A stretch of DNA of 64,000 nt from Anas platyrhynchos (GCF_047663525.1 NC_092591.1:47717501-47781500); one strand, 5' to 3'. Numbered from the stretch's first letter, positions 12,520 to 27,315 are shown. The notes: generated by a model not told the origin, from the letters alone. A program made the numbers and translations.

Positions 12520-15500
12520 GTAAGTGAAATCCAAATTAACTGCTTTAGTGTGTGGTAAATGTTGCATTGTCAGGAGGTGATTTCGTGTTTTTTTTTTTTA
12601 AATCCTTGAATGTGGACATTTATCAAAGTGCCTTCAAGATAAGTGAAGAAAAGTCTTGAGGCAATTTGTGTAAATCCTGAAAATGGCTTGAGCTGGAATT
12701 ACCCTGGACTTAAGGTCATAGTGAGAGAAGTATCGAGACATGGGATGCAGCTGAGCAAATGTAGATATGTACAGTGTACGCAGTTATAACTGAATGAGTC
12801 ACTGTAGCATGAGGCACTATCAGGTCTCAATTTACATTATCCTTGATATTTAAGATCGGTAAGATGAACCACAGCCTATAGTTGCCTCCTTCTTCCCATC
12901 AGCTACAAGGCAGATGGGAGCGAAGAGCTGATGAGTAGCTCTCTACCTTCAGGGTAGGTGAGGTGAGTGCCACTCTCAGTGTCTGCTGAACAGGGTTGAG
13001 TGCCCTCCCCACTGCAAAATTTGGTGGAGGAGGAAGGAAGTCAGAACACTCAGTGTTTCAGAGGTCAGCGCTCTAGCCTGTGCCACTGCACACAGAATTC
13101 TTCCCTTGGTCAAGAACCATTAAATAAAAACAGTATGTAAAAGATCGGCAAGGAAACATTAACAGTAAGTGACAAGAGGTATTCTGCGAAGAAATGAGCT
13201 GCAGGAGTAAAATAGAAGCAGGCTAGTACTGCAACATCAGAACCCCAAAGTGTACTTACAACAGTCTTTAATCACCACCTTCACCATGTCCATTTGTTAC
13301 TTGTACTTGTTGAAACGTTACATTCGCCTTTTACTTAGGGCCTGGTTTTGTTGAAGTGCTGAGCATCCTCATCTCACATCAACATCAACACATTGTAGAC
13401 TTATACCCAGGGAGAGATAAAATATGGCACGTAATGTTTCATATCACATATGTGTGGATAGCTGTGAATCAAGGAAACAATTGCTTTTAAATAAATGATG
13501 TGAGAATAGAAAAGTGATAACATAATGCATGATTTGAGAGCAAAAGCCCAGCTCCTTTGAATTCATTTCAATAGTAGTAAAGAGTGGTGCCATTAGCGGT
13601 GCTGTTCTGAGGAGTCCATTGGCATTTCCACTGTATATTATTGATTGCTGGGGTTGGTATCTGTCATTGCAAGTCATGGTGAGATGCAATTTAATGTGAA
13701 GAAAAAAAAAAGAATGTTTAAATAGCTGAAATGATGAAAATTCTCTCTCTTCCTCTCTCTGCATCACAAACAAATAAAATACAATTCTGAAATTTTATGA
13801 AATTTTTGCCAAACCTCATATCATAAACACCTTCCTTTTAAAGGAATGGGTAGTAAACAAGAAGATGAACAAGATAAGCTAGCTTAATATTTAAAAGATT
13901 TGCTCAACACAAATCCTTTGCTTTTCACAGGGGCTTTTGTTATAAAATGAGAAATACATTACAAGCCTCATTTAACCATAACATCAGGAAAAAAAAAAAA
14001 AAAAAAAAACTAATGGCATACATTTGTAATGAATGCTCAAGTAAACGTATCTGTTCATCTATCTGTCCCAAATAGAAGTGTCATAAAAAACATTAGAACT
14101 GAAATTTACTCCCACTGAAGGCTGCAGTAGCATTTCCATTGGCTGGAATTGGTTCCTGGGAAGTTTATTTCAAAGATGATTATCTTACTATCAGCAAGTC
14201 TAGGAACGTGGACTCCATGGCCTTCCACATGAACACTAAAGGGAATAAAGTGCTATAAATCCCTGTTTCTGCAATGATAAGTATTCTGGCCCCAGTCTAA
14301 GTATATAGAAATAAATTACAGTTATATGTTTTTAAAATCCTACAAAATCTCTGGGTTACCACATCTCCTATCCTACCAAAGGTAAATCTTCCAAGGCTCT
14401 TGTTAAAACTGTGACTTAAAAAGCAGTCTAGGGCCCATTTCAGTGTTTGTTATCAAATGGTTCAATTACTTCAGTTACAATTCCTATCTAAAGAAGGTCC
14501 CTGACTCTTTGTTTTGGCTATATACAGAATTTGCCAAATTCACTGTTCATAATCCAGAAATAACGACTGGTTTATCTGGGAATTTTCAAATAAATTGGAT
14601 AAGATTGTGACTCTCAATTAATATAAAAGTAGACCTGTAAGGGCTTCCCAAAGTTGATTTTAATTTGGCCTGGTAAATAACCAGTCTTTCAAAACTCTCT
14701 GATGGCTAAAGGTAGCGGCAAAGTATTTTGGTCATGCATGTCAAGCACATAGGTCAGAAGTAAGCAGATTTCTTCCTGGTTCTTCATCCTTTCTTGTGTG
14801 TTTTATTCACAATTTTTCATTACTTGAGATGACTATGGTTATGTACAGCTTTGAACGGTACTCTACACATGGCTGCACACTTTTGAGCCACTACTAAGTG
14901 AAATTCAGCACCTCGTAAGTTGTTTGGCTTGGAGAACAGGAGGGTTAGCTAGTGGGGGAAATCGGGTGTCCCTGCTGAGATGTTCTCTGTTCAAAAGATG
15001 CTTGAACTCTGCTGTCCTGAGCAGATGAGGACTCATGTAATCAGGAAAAGATTCCTTGCTCTCATTCCCAGAATCTTTTCAGCAAACATCAGGACTGAAA
15101 TCCCCCTCTGCAGGCTCCTCCCAGAGCTGTGCGCCACAACTCCTGCAGGCTGCCTACCTCTCCTTCAGGTCTGCTTCTGAGCTCTCTCTGCTTTTGCGTC
15201 TGCTCTCTCTTTTCTACATACAACCCTGCCCAAAACAAACTCACCAAGGCTCCCCACCCAGATCTTTTAAATTCCTAGGCAACCTTGCATTTGCCTTTGT
15301 TTTGGGCAGAAACGTGTGCTGAACTGTCTTTTACTGCTCAGAAGAGAAGGGTGGTGGTTAAGCCTCCCATTTTCAACAAGGCTTAACCCAGCCTGCAACA
15401 AAACTCTCGGCAAGGATGTAACCACTTCACAGCTGTGTATGTGTGTGTGCGTGTGGTATGTGCAAAGGAATTTGCAGAAGAAATGGACATCCTTCCCCAG

Positions 15501-16336
15501 ATTTCCAGCTGGACAGGAGACACAATCAGGATGAGGACAGTTTAGTTCATTTGCCAGTTGCACGTAGGAAAGATGCATAGTTCTTAGCAGTTTATTTCCG
15601 TTGGGACTGGACTAGAGATACTGGTGCCCTTATGGTTTCTACTTCAGACATCAATGCACTCCCCAGCTTTTCTGTTCTGAGTTGACTCAATCTGAGACCA
15701 GTGTGGAAGCCAAGGAGGCCACACCTTGGCTACCCAGCGATGCAAGTTTTCTGGGCTGGAACCAGCCTCCAGCTGACCAGCTTGGAGGGTGCAGAAGAGC
15801 CTTTCCTAATCTGCACTTGACTGAGTTCACAAGCCAATCTGTATCGGAAGCCTTTGCCTTCCTGAGACCATGAGATTTGGCATGGTTGGATTATCTGTGG
15901 AGATCTCTCTGCTGATGCTTTGCCGTAAAAAACTCTCTGCTCACAGATGCATAAAATATTGCTTATTGAACTTGTGTGTGTCATGTACGTCAATACCCAA
16001 TAATGCTAATGTTGATCTTAATAAGACAGCATTTTGTAACCTGGGTAGGCTTGTGTGTGATGTGTTCAGTGGTGGCAGGAGGAGTTCTCCAAAAGCAACA
16101 TAGTCATTTGTTAGCAGCAGACAAGTTGTGTGACGGAAGAGAGTGGTCAGGAGGCGCTCCGTAACCTGGCATCTTCTTATAGACAGAGTTTAAGTTAAGG
16201 TGGGTTATCACACATAGCCAACCCTAATCCCTTTTAAATGAAGGTTCTGTTTATAGAATATCAAGGTCAGGATTATAAATCCCAGAACAAATCACCAGGT
16301 ATAATTAAAAGGAATAATGCCAGTTATATTTTCCAG

Positions 16337-16387
16337 TCATTCTCAGTACTTTAAACTTGGTCTCTGTACTCCTTGGACTTCTCACAG
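16337..16387 (+). other. Second, weaker candidate exon
   Basis: An acceptor-like TATATTTTCCAG precedes 51 bases that end in CACAG|GTAAGTAG, a donor with near-perfect U1 pairing. One frame is open (HSQYFKLGLCTPWTSHR). The acceptor tract is short. It is on the same strand as the 12.4 kb candidate, which is the only reason to connect them. Confidence 0.2.
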
Positions 16388-16709
16388 GTAAGTAGAGATA
16401 GAATCTCTGTGATCTAATAGTAACCCGTTTACTATAGGTCCTTTGTTTTTACCACTAGCTTGAAATACATACCAGTGTTACACATTGTATATGGCATAAC
16501 AAACTAGTTAATTCTTTCAGTTTTGCACTGCTGTGTTCAACAGTGCTTCAGAAGTATTTCCAAAGAAATTTCCAACCTTATTTAGATAAATTCGCTTTGC
16601 CTTTCTCATTCTGTTTTTTTTTTGTGGTCAGTTTCTAGCAGTCATCTTCAGTTCTCCAATGAGAAATTTACAGGAATAGAGAGGTTTCTTGACAGGTCAC
16701 AGAATATTT

Positions 16710-16712
<3 letters not shown>

Positions 16713-16744
<32 letters not shown>
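16713..16744. repeat. (AT)16 microsatellite
   Basis: A perfect AT dinucleotide array, followed by a T run. It is self-complementary and probably length-variable. Confidence 0.95.
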
Positions 16745-16752
<8 letters not shown>

Positions 16753-19700
16753 TCTTTATAACATAGCTTTGCAACAAAAAAAAAAATCTGATTCTGAGAG
16801 ATAATGTACTTCCATCAAGGAAAGACAACAAAACAAAATGAAGTGCCACATGAACTAATCTTTCTTTTAAAGAGGTAGCACTCCGTTTTAAATTGAATAC
16901 TTGTTAATGACTCCTTATAACGAACTTTAAAAATACCTAAATTAAGTTTAAAAAGAAAATGTTTACTGACAAGAAAAACGGAAAAAGGTGTTATGTTTTA
17001 GTACTGTTAACTAGAATATTTGTATTCTATCAGTACAGCCAATTACAGTAGTCAGTATAGTCAGCGGTATTTAACTAGCAGATATTCGGTATAGCTAAAA
17101 ACAGTGGCTTGTAACACAACATACACAAAGCACAGTAAATAGTGAGACTAGCACAGAAACATCCAATTACAGAGGTTTATCAATTGCAGTAAAGCTGTAC
17201 ATAATTTTACTTTGAGAAACACACCAGGCTGGAAAAAAGGATAATTATACTTTGCAGGTAGAGAACAATTTCCTGACAAGAATCCAATTTATATTAAAAA
17301 ATTGGGCTACATTTTTATGTTTTGATTTTCCAATGAAGGTGTAGGGAAAAAAGAATACAGACTTGTTTTTTTCCTCATTATTTGGTGGTCCTTCCTTGAA
17401 ACTTTCCAAACCAAAGCCATTTCTCACATCTGGTTGGAACACAGATCTTTAAGACATTCAAGTAATTCAAATCAGATGTAAAAATCTAAGCTACACTATA
17501 TGAAATTCAAGAACGATATAGTTCTTACAGGGTTAGACAAGTCTGCAGTATGGCACCTCTTTTAATCAATAACAGTCTCAGTTTCAGTTTATCTGTAAAT
17601 ATAATACTATAATTAAAAATGATCTACTGCATTAATTATTTCAATACCCAGTGTAGCAAATTACCAGATTAGTGACACTTTACATTTAAAATGTTATTAG
17701 CAATTTCTTATCACTTTACATGGCAATATGGTCTGTATCAGCTTATAGTTCCAATGGAAAATATTGAAGATCACTAATATCAATAAGTACTTCCTTATCT
17801 CAGCCATTTGTAACTGCTTGTATTGACTTTCATTACATTCCAGCAGTTCTGCTTATACCCAAATGGTAGTCATTAATTGCCACTAACTAAGGCACAACTA
17901 TACATAATTTAAATTGTTTCCAATAAATGTTCAATTAATGTCTGTTATCTGCATTTAATTTCCATTGATTCCAGAAAGCTACTGTTGAGCTTAATTGCCA
18001 CCATAATGAACACAGTTTACCGTAAGTGTCATTGGGTCTCCAGTAATACCATTGGACAGCTATAGGGACAAATTTCTCTCTTACTGTCAAGCAGTAGGGA
18101 GCAGTGCTACACAGAGATCACAGTGCAAATCAATGGCTAAAAACCCAAACAGCTGCAGCTGAAGTTGACCAAAGAACAGTATTTACATCAGCAACAAATG
18201 CGTGCTTTTCTAGGATACCATTCCAGATGGCCAGAAAATATTCTAGAGGCTTCCTTAGGCTTAGTATGTGAAAATAAAAGGGAATTACAACAGACTGTTG
18301 AAAGAAACAGCATTCTGGCTTGAAGTCTGTTCCACTTGGGTTAAAAAATTGTATCTGACAGAGTTCTAGACCAACAGAAAAATCGGTGCAACTTGTTTAA
18401 TCCTTATTTTCTTTTGTTTTTTCATTTTATTATAATTTTGTCCATACAAATACTTTGGCTGACCAAGGACTGTGAAGAAAATAAAACAAACCCTTATTTT
18501 AAGGACTGCTTCAGATATTTTTGGATAATGCAGGTTCATAGCAACACCTACAAGTAACTCATTGAGATTGGATCATTTTAACATATTGTTAGGTATTTTA
18601 CATAAAAATCAGTTACATTTAGACTCTCAGAAACGGCCAATTCATGAGAAAAAAAAACAGTGGCTTAAGAGTGATCTTGTCTAATGTTCCTTTAGAAGAG
18701 CAAAACAAGAGAATCAACTTGCTGAAAATTAAATGCTACTACATTTTCAGAATGACATTTCCAATTTAGCATTGCAAATATTTTTTTCTTATTTTCTGTC
18801 CTATTTCAAATTGAGATCTAGATGAAATACTTAGCTTTTATTCAAACAAATCACTTGATTGACCAACATCATTTTATTCATAATCATGCTTTGTAATTGC
18901 TTTCTGGATTCTTTTATTGCTTTCACTAGGACTGGAAGTAAAACTTACCGTAAGACATTCCCTGAGATGAAAAATCTGTCTCTCAATGTGCTTCAGTAAA
19001 TTAGAATATTTTTTCATTATCTTCACTTTGAATATGTTCAAAGTCTTGTCCAAAATAGAGTTTATTAAAATAGACCGGTTTAAAATTACTAAAAGCAGAG
19101 CTTTACTGTCAAGAAATTTGTCTCAGAAGGGAAGGATTGCTGCCTTCTAGCTATGAGTACTGTTAAGGTCTGTCCTACCAGTCAACATGGACCTCCTGTA
19201 CAAAAGTTGCCACACATCCCACATTTTAGTATGGTCAAACCTCTTGTCTGCTATGAAATGACAGTAGAGTATGTCCTATGTTTTTATTAGAGTCTACTGT
19301 TCCTTAATAGTTCTGCATTTGCTTAGAAAATGCAGCACACGTAGGCTGGAGAGGCACAAATTACCATTAGATCTAGGATCTCCAAATTTGAAGACAATCC
19401 TGGTAGGTGCTTATAGTGAACTGTTATTCTATTGTAGTGGATGTTCATCACTTACCACCAATTTCTCGTCACAGGAAAATGTGTGACTATCTCCACTGTC
19501 CCATTTCTGCCCTCTTGTACCTACGCTGCTCACCAGAGAAACAGGAATCTTGTAGACTTGACAATCCTAGTGTCCTGTAGAGCTAAAATCTATAGTGTCA
19601 GGCCATTCTTTGAGGTGAGAGAGAAATACAGATTGAAAACCCAGATTTTTCTGGCTTGCAGCAGTTGTAACAGGGCTAATACACAATCAGGATATGCTCC

Positions 19701-21029
19701 CCATATAGCAGGCACCACAGGGCACCCAGTCCAGTCCCTGCAACACCATGGACGAAATAATTCCACAAGTTCACCTCAGGCAAGAGCATGAGCTGCCATG
19801 GCATTAGGTACAGGGTGGTGCTTGGGGGTGGGGGGAATTCCAAAACAAATTCCTGCCCTTCTTTCCAGTTTATGAGAGGGAGTTCTTGGGGTGGAGTAAA
19901 TTAAACAAAGGAAATAGCATTAACAAATCAGTGCAATTTTTCTGTATATCTCTTCTGAGGCAAGAAAAGGTGACCTCTTTTGCATCGTACTGTGAAGTTT
20001 GGAGCATAAAAAGAAGGACAGGTTTTAAAGACTGAAAATTCTGTTTTGTAAAATACCTTGACACCAGTATTTTGGGGAAAAAAAAAATGTAAACTCAAAC
20101 AGATGTCTTACCAAATGGCTAAAACCAAAGCTTCAGGGCAACATTTTACCCAGAAACTACGTGGCAACCGGAAGAGCTTGCAGTAGGCAGACAATTGCCA
20201 CATCTCTACTATTACACTACAAAGAGAGAAAAGTGGAGAGAAGTCTTCTTTTTCCTGTGAGAAAGGTCACAATATCTCAGTTATTGGCTTCCATGTTGCC
20301 TCTTCACATCACAGAAAAGCTACACTGCCTTGTTTTTACTGATTAGTTCCTCATCCTGCTAGGAAAAAAAAAAAAAAAAGGCAGAGAGGACAGAGAGGAA
20401 TGAAGAAAGGAGAAGCAAAGGGCTGAACAAACCAATGAACAAATTAACTCATTTGTTTTGCGGGTGGAAACACAGTCTAAGAAGCAATGCTCCATCTGCA
20501 CCCCAGAGGAAGTTCAGCTCTGCTGTGGCTTAGAACACATCACTGCAGCCAGGTCAAGAGGTGACAAAGTCTTGGGCAATAGTTAAAAACTTTGCATCTG
20601 AAACAAAAGTGGCACCTCTAAGAACCAAAACCAAATGTTGAGGGTAATGGGCTACAGGTTAAGGGACAGAGCATCCAGGAATTGCTGAGCCTCTCAGGCA
20701 GCCCTGAAATGCAAACCTGCATAACAAGGAGCTTATGCACACCCTGTAGAGGACTGATACTGTAAAGAGCTGATGCAAAGAACTGAACAAAGGAAACCAT
20801 TTTGCAATGCACAAAAAAAAAGGAGGAATTTTATTGGTCTTAGAGAACTTATCTTCTGAAACCTTATCTATTAACTATTTACACAGACATCAGTGGTGAC
20901 AGATATTATCTGCGCTTCCTTTTGATTCCTTCCCTTTCATGCCAACATTACCTGGTCTAAGCCTCTCCAGCTAGCCCACTGTCAGCAAGACTCTTGATCT
21001 TCCTATCCATTCCTGCTTCCTATTGCTTC

Positions 21030-21056
21030 TTTTTTTTTTTTTTTTTTTTTTTTTTT
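21030..21056 (+). repeat. T27 homopolymer
   Basis: An uninterrupted run of 27 T. Confidence 0.95.
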
Positions 21057-23271
21057 GTGGGTCAGACGTAGTGTCAACCCACAGCCATGTTTTAGTCCAA
21101 GCTCCTCAATGGAAACCTCTTCTCATAGTATCGAACATTAACCAGCTTCTCTACCATGAGCAAGATTTAGAGATTCACGTGTCCTTCATATGCAACAAAA
21201 ATGAGAATTTCGCTCTTTTTTTTCCCCAACAGTACAGGTGAGGCTGTCTTCATCCACAGTTCAAAAGCATGCAGAAGAGACTATTAAAGACAAGCAGAAC
21301 AAAATGTGTGCAAAATATGACAGATATTAAAGGAAAGTCATCTTGATGCCACAGTTGCCATGTGCTCCAGTTGGTAAAGCTCACCCTGTGCTCTGACATT
21401 ACAGGAAAGCACTTGTCTTAAGATCCACTTCCTTGTGCAAGTTACCGAAGTTAACCTGAATGCTGCTCAGTATGCCGCTTCCCAACTGTAATAGCAACAG
21501 AGAACTGTTGCTGTCAAGAGCCAGAATTGTATTTGCATATATACATTTTTTGCCTAATTAAAACAAAAGCAAAGTTTTGGAAGTAGGTCATGTAAGGAAA
21601 GAAGTGGTAGTCTCCAAACTCAGCTGCAGAGAAGTTTATCCTTCCTCAGAATAATGCTGCAAATAGCTTCATATAGACACCCACCATGAGAGCAAACAGT
21701 TATTCCTGTCTCCAAGTTGAAAAGAGGCAGCATAACATGCATAGCATCTAGTGCTTGCATGTCTTGAGCCTAATTTCCCAAATAATTTAAATTGAAATCA
21801 CAGGCTGCAACCAATGTTTTGTCACACTGCACCAGATAAGGACATAATTGTTTTTCTCTTCCCATGCAAGAGTTTCCCTGTTCCTTTGGATATTCAGATT
21901 GCCACCATAAAAATAATTTTGCTCTTCAGCCTCCTGAGGTTTAAAACCTCAATAGTTTGACCTTCATTGATAAAATCTCCTGATTTTCCAGGCTCTGGAG
22001 CCTGGAAGCAAAAAAAAAAAAAAAAATGAAGATTAGTTAAGAACTGTGGCTGGCTCATGAACATTTGTTAGCTCCTCCAATGCTACAGCTCATGCTGTTT
22101 TCCTTTCACACAAATTACCCTGGAAGCCCTGCCCGATGGGGCAGGTGCTCATAGGAGATAAGCAGCAGTATGAAAAGTTTGAGAATTAATCCCATTGTAC
22201 AATAAACTTGACATCTAATCTACTACTTAGATTTGTAACACACCCAGTAGAGTTTAACTAATTTGCCATTGCACTGTTAAACAGCCTTTGTGGTCCATGT
22301 ATCCTTCCCACCGCTTTTCAGCAGTACTGTAGAAAGACCCATTTTACTGTAAGTAAAGGTGCTCCACATACATTTTCCTACATGTTTTTCAGTTTTGCAT
22401 GTGCAGACTTTCACTCAGTCCTGGACAACAAACTCAGATGACAGTGGCATGGAGATCCCTTTTCCAGTGGGATCTTTTTTTTGGTGGGCAGCTTTTGCGG
22501 GGATTTGGACATGGACTTGGTTTCTAGCCACACAGCTTTATCAGGCCTCAGGTGCTTTTGAGCATGTGCAGGACTTCAAAACTTGTACACTTTAAATCTG
22601 GAAAAAAGATCATACGATCCTTAAGTACCTTTGGGGCTAGGCATCAGTTGAGCAAGGGGTTTCAGGGCTTAATTTCAGGTTAAAGGCATAGTACTTGAAT
22701 TTAACTTCTGTACCAATTTAGATTCCTAAATATTTTCTAACCTAGTCACTAACCCTTAGTCACTAAGGCATCTGAATGAGTGGCAGAGATTAAAATAACC
22801 ACCTTTGATAATTCCCTTAAATTCCTAAATTAAAAGCACTCCTAAGAGATACATAAATGGTTTGCCTGTTTCACACAGACCAGAAAATCAGGACCAAAGT
22901 CCAAGAAAAAATGACATATCAAAACATCAGCTGAAACAGAAGGTTCCAGCTGTTTCAAATGCCACTAAACCACAATGATTATTGCTAACATAAATAAAGC
23001 AAAATCTTAATCCAACGTTATCAAGGAGTGACTAACCATATTTCTCTGTTCTTCTGGTACTTTTATGAGAGAGTGCATTTTCGTAAGAAAAGAGAAGGAT
23101 GGCATATAAGCTGCCACTTTCTCTTGTAGTATGTAAAACCACAAACACCTACAAATGCACCTAACAAATAATTGAACTTAATCAGTTCATATTCAGCAGA
23201 AAAAAAAAAAAAGAAAAAAAAAAGCTGTCAAACCAAAGTCTAAGTTATGTCCTTGATAACTGGCTTGGATT

Positions 23272-23303
23272 TTGTTGTTGTTGTTGTTTTTTTGTTGTTG
23301 TTA
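23272..23303 (+). repeat. (GTT)n microsatellite
   Basis: GTT triplets interrupted by a short T run. About 50 bases before it lies an A-rich tract (23200-23223). Confidence 0.85.
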
Positions 23304-24525
23304 CTGTTTTTTGATTAGACGATGTCACTTCCTTGTGACCACCACAAATGATAACAGTTGCAAGACCTTTATGGTTGCTAAACCAGAAGAATGGTTGGAA
23401 TTTTTTGAAAATCTTTACAGCTTCAATAGTCACTTCAGACTGACATTTTGTATATTAAAAGCTATCTTTAAAAACTAAATAGGTGATACAGCATTCCAGA
23501 ATCTGGCAGGACAGAAAAAAAAAATAAAAATCAAAGCCTGCAAATGCCAACCCATTGCACTTTAGCTACACTTTATGATTGTGGTGAATGGTTTGGGTCA
23601 GTTCATTTGCAGACTCCTGGCTCCCTTCATTCCAGCAAGAAAAATGCCAATAACATCTCTAAAATAAACCCAGCATCTCGTCCCTTCTATTTAGGGTAGC
23701 TCTTCCTCCATCCAACCACATCTCCAAGCACAATGAGAGTTCTCTTCTCCCATCTCAGTAAACTTCCCTTCACTGTTGTCAAAAGTGCCTTTTTTCCATT
23801 GCTGGCATCAAGAGAATTTTCAAGATGTGTTCCATGAGTCATTTTTTTTCTACCCAAGTTAAACTGATCACACAAAGTTCCCCTTTCTTTTTTTTTCCTC
23901 ATTGCCCCACTATTCTGCTACTCTCCAAAATGTTCTCTGAGAACCCTAATTCTAGCTCCTTACAATACAAGGGAGAGGATCACTGAAGTTTGACACTGAT
24001 TTAAATGTTACTGTAACTCCTTGCATTCCAAAAAGACTCCTTACTAATGACTAAAGGAAAATATTTTTAAGGACACCACAGAATGCCTGCAGCAAGTTAT
24101 GACACAGGGAAACCTGAGCTATCTGGAAGTGAGTCCTTTCTCATCGGAGCAATGGAGCCACAACAGGAGGACTGTTCAGGTCCAGGAGTGTGCTGCCTGG
24201 ATAAAGATGATCTTCTGGGATCCAGTGTCTTATCTGTTCATGGCAGTTAATGATTAGTATTTTGGATTACAGGAATTTTCACAAGGACTTGTGCTTCTAC
24301 CTCTTAAGAGATTGTTTAAAATCTCTTGCCTCTAGATAAGTATTCAAGTGTTTCTCTGTGATGTTTGTATTGCTCCAGTAGCTACGAGGTCCTTGGCACT
24401 GGAATAGACATAACAGGGTGCAAAGATTTGAAAACCAAAGATGATTTTTTTTTACTGGACCTGACAAGGGATTTAGGATTACATGTTTCCACCTGAGAAG
24501 TGAAGATGTCAGAGCACTGACACAG

Positions 24526-24680
24526 GTGAGGTTGTAGAGTCTCCATTCTTGGAGATATTCACAAGCCATACAGACATATCCTGGGCAATGTGCTCTGGGT
24601 GACCTTGCTCAAAAAGGTGGATGGGACAAGATGACCTCCAGAGGTCCCTTTCAACCTCAACCATTCTGTGATTCTGTGAG
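24526..24680 (+). mobile_element. CR1 LINE 3' end, 5'-truncated
   Basis: The segment reads like the CR1 3' end: GAGGTTGTAGAGTCTCC, then a GGAGATATTCA block, GGTGACCTTGCTC, GATGACCTCCAGAGGTCCC and TTTCAACCTC. It closes with two direct copies of ATTCTGTG at 24663-24678, the CR1 hallmark. Only about 150 bases remain, as expected for 5'-truncated CR1 copies, and no reverse-transcriptase frame is left. CR1 is the dominant LINE of birds and other sauropsids, so this helps to place the genome. An A19 run follows at 24707-24725 after about 26 unrelated bases. Confidence 0.93.
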
Positions 24681-24725
24681 AAATACCAAACCTGTACTAA
24701 TTGCTTAAAAAAAAAAAAAAAAAAA

Positions 24726-27284
24726 TAAGGCTAAATAGATTCATGGGATTGGATAAGACAAATCTACTTGGTTCTCTGGAATGGAAGGACACACCACTGA
24801 TGGTTCCAGATTTACAAATCAAGTTCCTACATGCTCAGGTAGTGGTAGAAGAGGTACTCAAGGACCAGAGTAATGAACACAACCGGAGTGAATGGAAGTT
24901 GAGTAAAAAGAAGAAAAGAGGTTACAGTAGCTCCATCACCACTTGTCCAGTATAAAATTACTGCTCTGGATTCCCGTGCTGATTCATCTTTCCACTAATA
25001 TGAGCTGTCTGGTAGATTCACTGCTCAGATGTTCAGTCCTTTTGCATAAAGGGCCAGGTGAACAGCTGGAACACACAATCTCTATTTCACCTTGGTAAAA
25101 TACAGTCTCTTGACATCATTTAATTAGTGTATTTCACTCTTTTCCTATTGCAAACAGCCCATGTGTTTATGTTCGAATGACAAGATAATAGAGAAAAATG
25201 TCTTCTATAATTGTTCTACAAACTATATTGTTCTTTAATATGAACACAACAATAAAGTTGTGTTCATAAACTTACTGTTACCAATATAAATAATTACAAA
25301 ACCATAAAAAATATAAACGCACGCAGTAACCAGAAGTATAAACCCACCACTACTAAATAGCACTTCATAACTGTGGCTCTGAATTATTACTCCTTCACCA
25401 ACACAGCCACAGTATCCGACTTCATAAAATCCTCCTCTCTACAAATTAAATGAATTGGATAATTAAAAAAGCCTATGTTTAGTCCACAAAGTGAAACCAC
25501 CATCACTGTAGCATGAAAACGAACCCACATTTTTAAAAAACAGTAACATATAATTCCCTGGCAGGCATGATCCATACCTACTTGTTCTCTATCCATTTGA
25601 AGCTGTGGGCAGCTGCTTTGCTCTTCATGATAGCCTCAGAAGTGCTGCCAACAACTTCAGGTCTAGATTAGAAAATTTTAGGGCTGGGACTTTGGCTTCC
25701 TACCTATCTACAAGACACTTCATTGTGAACAGTAAATAGAGAACTACAGACTGAGAGTAGAAGGCTTGGTATAAAAGGCATGGCACAGGCCATGTGTCCA
25801 CGCAGGTCTTGCGTGAGGACCTGCCTGGCAGGGCTGGTAACAGACTCAGGCTAGAATGGCAGCAGCTGCTCACAGCCATCCTTTTACTACAGCATCTCCT
25901 GCCACCACAGGGAGAGGAGTGCGCCGCAGTGGAGCAGCAGCTGTGCTTGTCCCTGCAGGTCTGGCAGAGGCGGAGATAACCAAAATTGCAGGCCTGATCC
26001 CGCAGAGGTCACACATGCCCTACACCCCACTCTGCTAGCCTAGAGAAAGGAGGCAAAGAGCAGGAATGCAATTAAAACACAAGGTGTGTGATTCATGCAG
26101 AGGGTTGCGTGTGAGTGTTCATACACCCGTGAGGTTTAAGCAGAGCTGCCACATCCCCATGGGCAGGCAGAGCCCATGCGTGCACACAAAATACTCTCTG
26201 GTAGAAAGCAAAGGAGAGGAAGGGGAGAGAGGACATCCCTTTCCCCTTCCACCCTGCCAAGCCTTGCATCACCTTGCTGCTGCCAGCCTCCCTTCTCGTC
26301 TGCCCAGCCCAGGGCAGATGTTAAGGTGAGGCCATGCCCTGCCAACAGCGCTGCCTGCCTGGGGATTGCCTCAGGGCTCCCTCTGCTCCCAGCAGCACAG
26401 TCGCTCCCACCACTGTAGCTGAAGACAGATCTTTGCCTCTGTGTTTTCCTACCTTGTGCCAAGAGACACCTATTATAACCCCTAAAATATGTTGGCTGTA
26501 CTGTGCTGCCTGATTACCTTCACATCACATTAGCCCTATAAATAGGGGAAAAATACACCTAGATAGATGATGTCAGAGAATTCCACATGTATGTTTTATT
26601 CCGAATGGCGTCTCCAGAACAGTTGCTGACAATTTGCCAGTTGCATTTGACTTGTAATATTTCAGCATTTGCCAGCAGGACTTTTTGCACTGTATGCAGA
26701 TGGCCGGGTGTTATTATCCCTCCACCCACATGCCTGAGTCCAGTAACAGTCCTGCTCCTGGCAAAATTCAATCTTCTCTCATCTCTCATCCCATGCTCAT
26801 CTTTGTATTATTTTTTAATTAATCTATGGTTAACTGAAGCTCCCTCCATAAGTCAATGATTTCCTTTCAATTCTTGTTAAAGATTTTTCATTTTCATAAA
26901 CTTTCAGCGTGTTGCTCAGCATCCACTAACAGCACACTTTCATTATCAAATCAGCGAGAAATGGACTCAATGAAGCACAAAGAACAGAAACACGGCACTG
27001 ACAACCTCCAGGCCCTTCTATCTGCTCCAGACGATCATCTGTCAGATGCACTGCAAATGAAAACATCTTTTACCACCTTGAAAGCCACAAGGCTAGATCC
27101 AATCTTGGTGCAAAGTGCCATAGTTCCAATCTGGGACACAAGCAAGTTGTCCTGATTTACCCCAGCTATATAGCTGATGGTTCCTATTCTCTAGCTAAGG
27201 AAACAGCTGCTGGTAAAACTGCCGCTCAAACAGGAATTGTAGGATTTTTCTGTGACTGAATGTATTTCTAAACACAAGTTTTCC

Positions 27285-27315
<31 letters not shown>

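Larger units (their letters stand above)
12520..24525. other. AT-rich intergenic DNA, no protein gene seen
   Basis: It contains the weak exon candidate at 16.3 kb, an (AT)16 microsatellite at 16713-16744, poly-A or poly-T at 13989-14009, 20364-20379 and 21030-21056, and a GTT repeat at 23.27 kb. The interval 17,000-19,100 is particularly AT-rich with no visible repeat family and no useful frame. A patch at about 12,890-13,110 vaguely resembles old SINE sequence but not enough to call. Confidence 0.65.

Noticed and set aside
12890..13110. Possible old SINE (phrases such as GGTCAGCGCTCTAGCCTGTGCCACTGCA)
   Set aside because: The resemblance to reptile tRNA-type SINE tails is partial and no ordered series of blocks could be followed.
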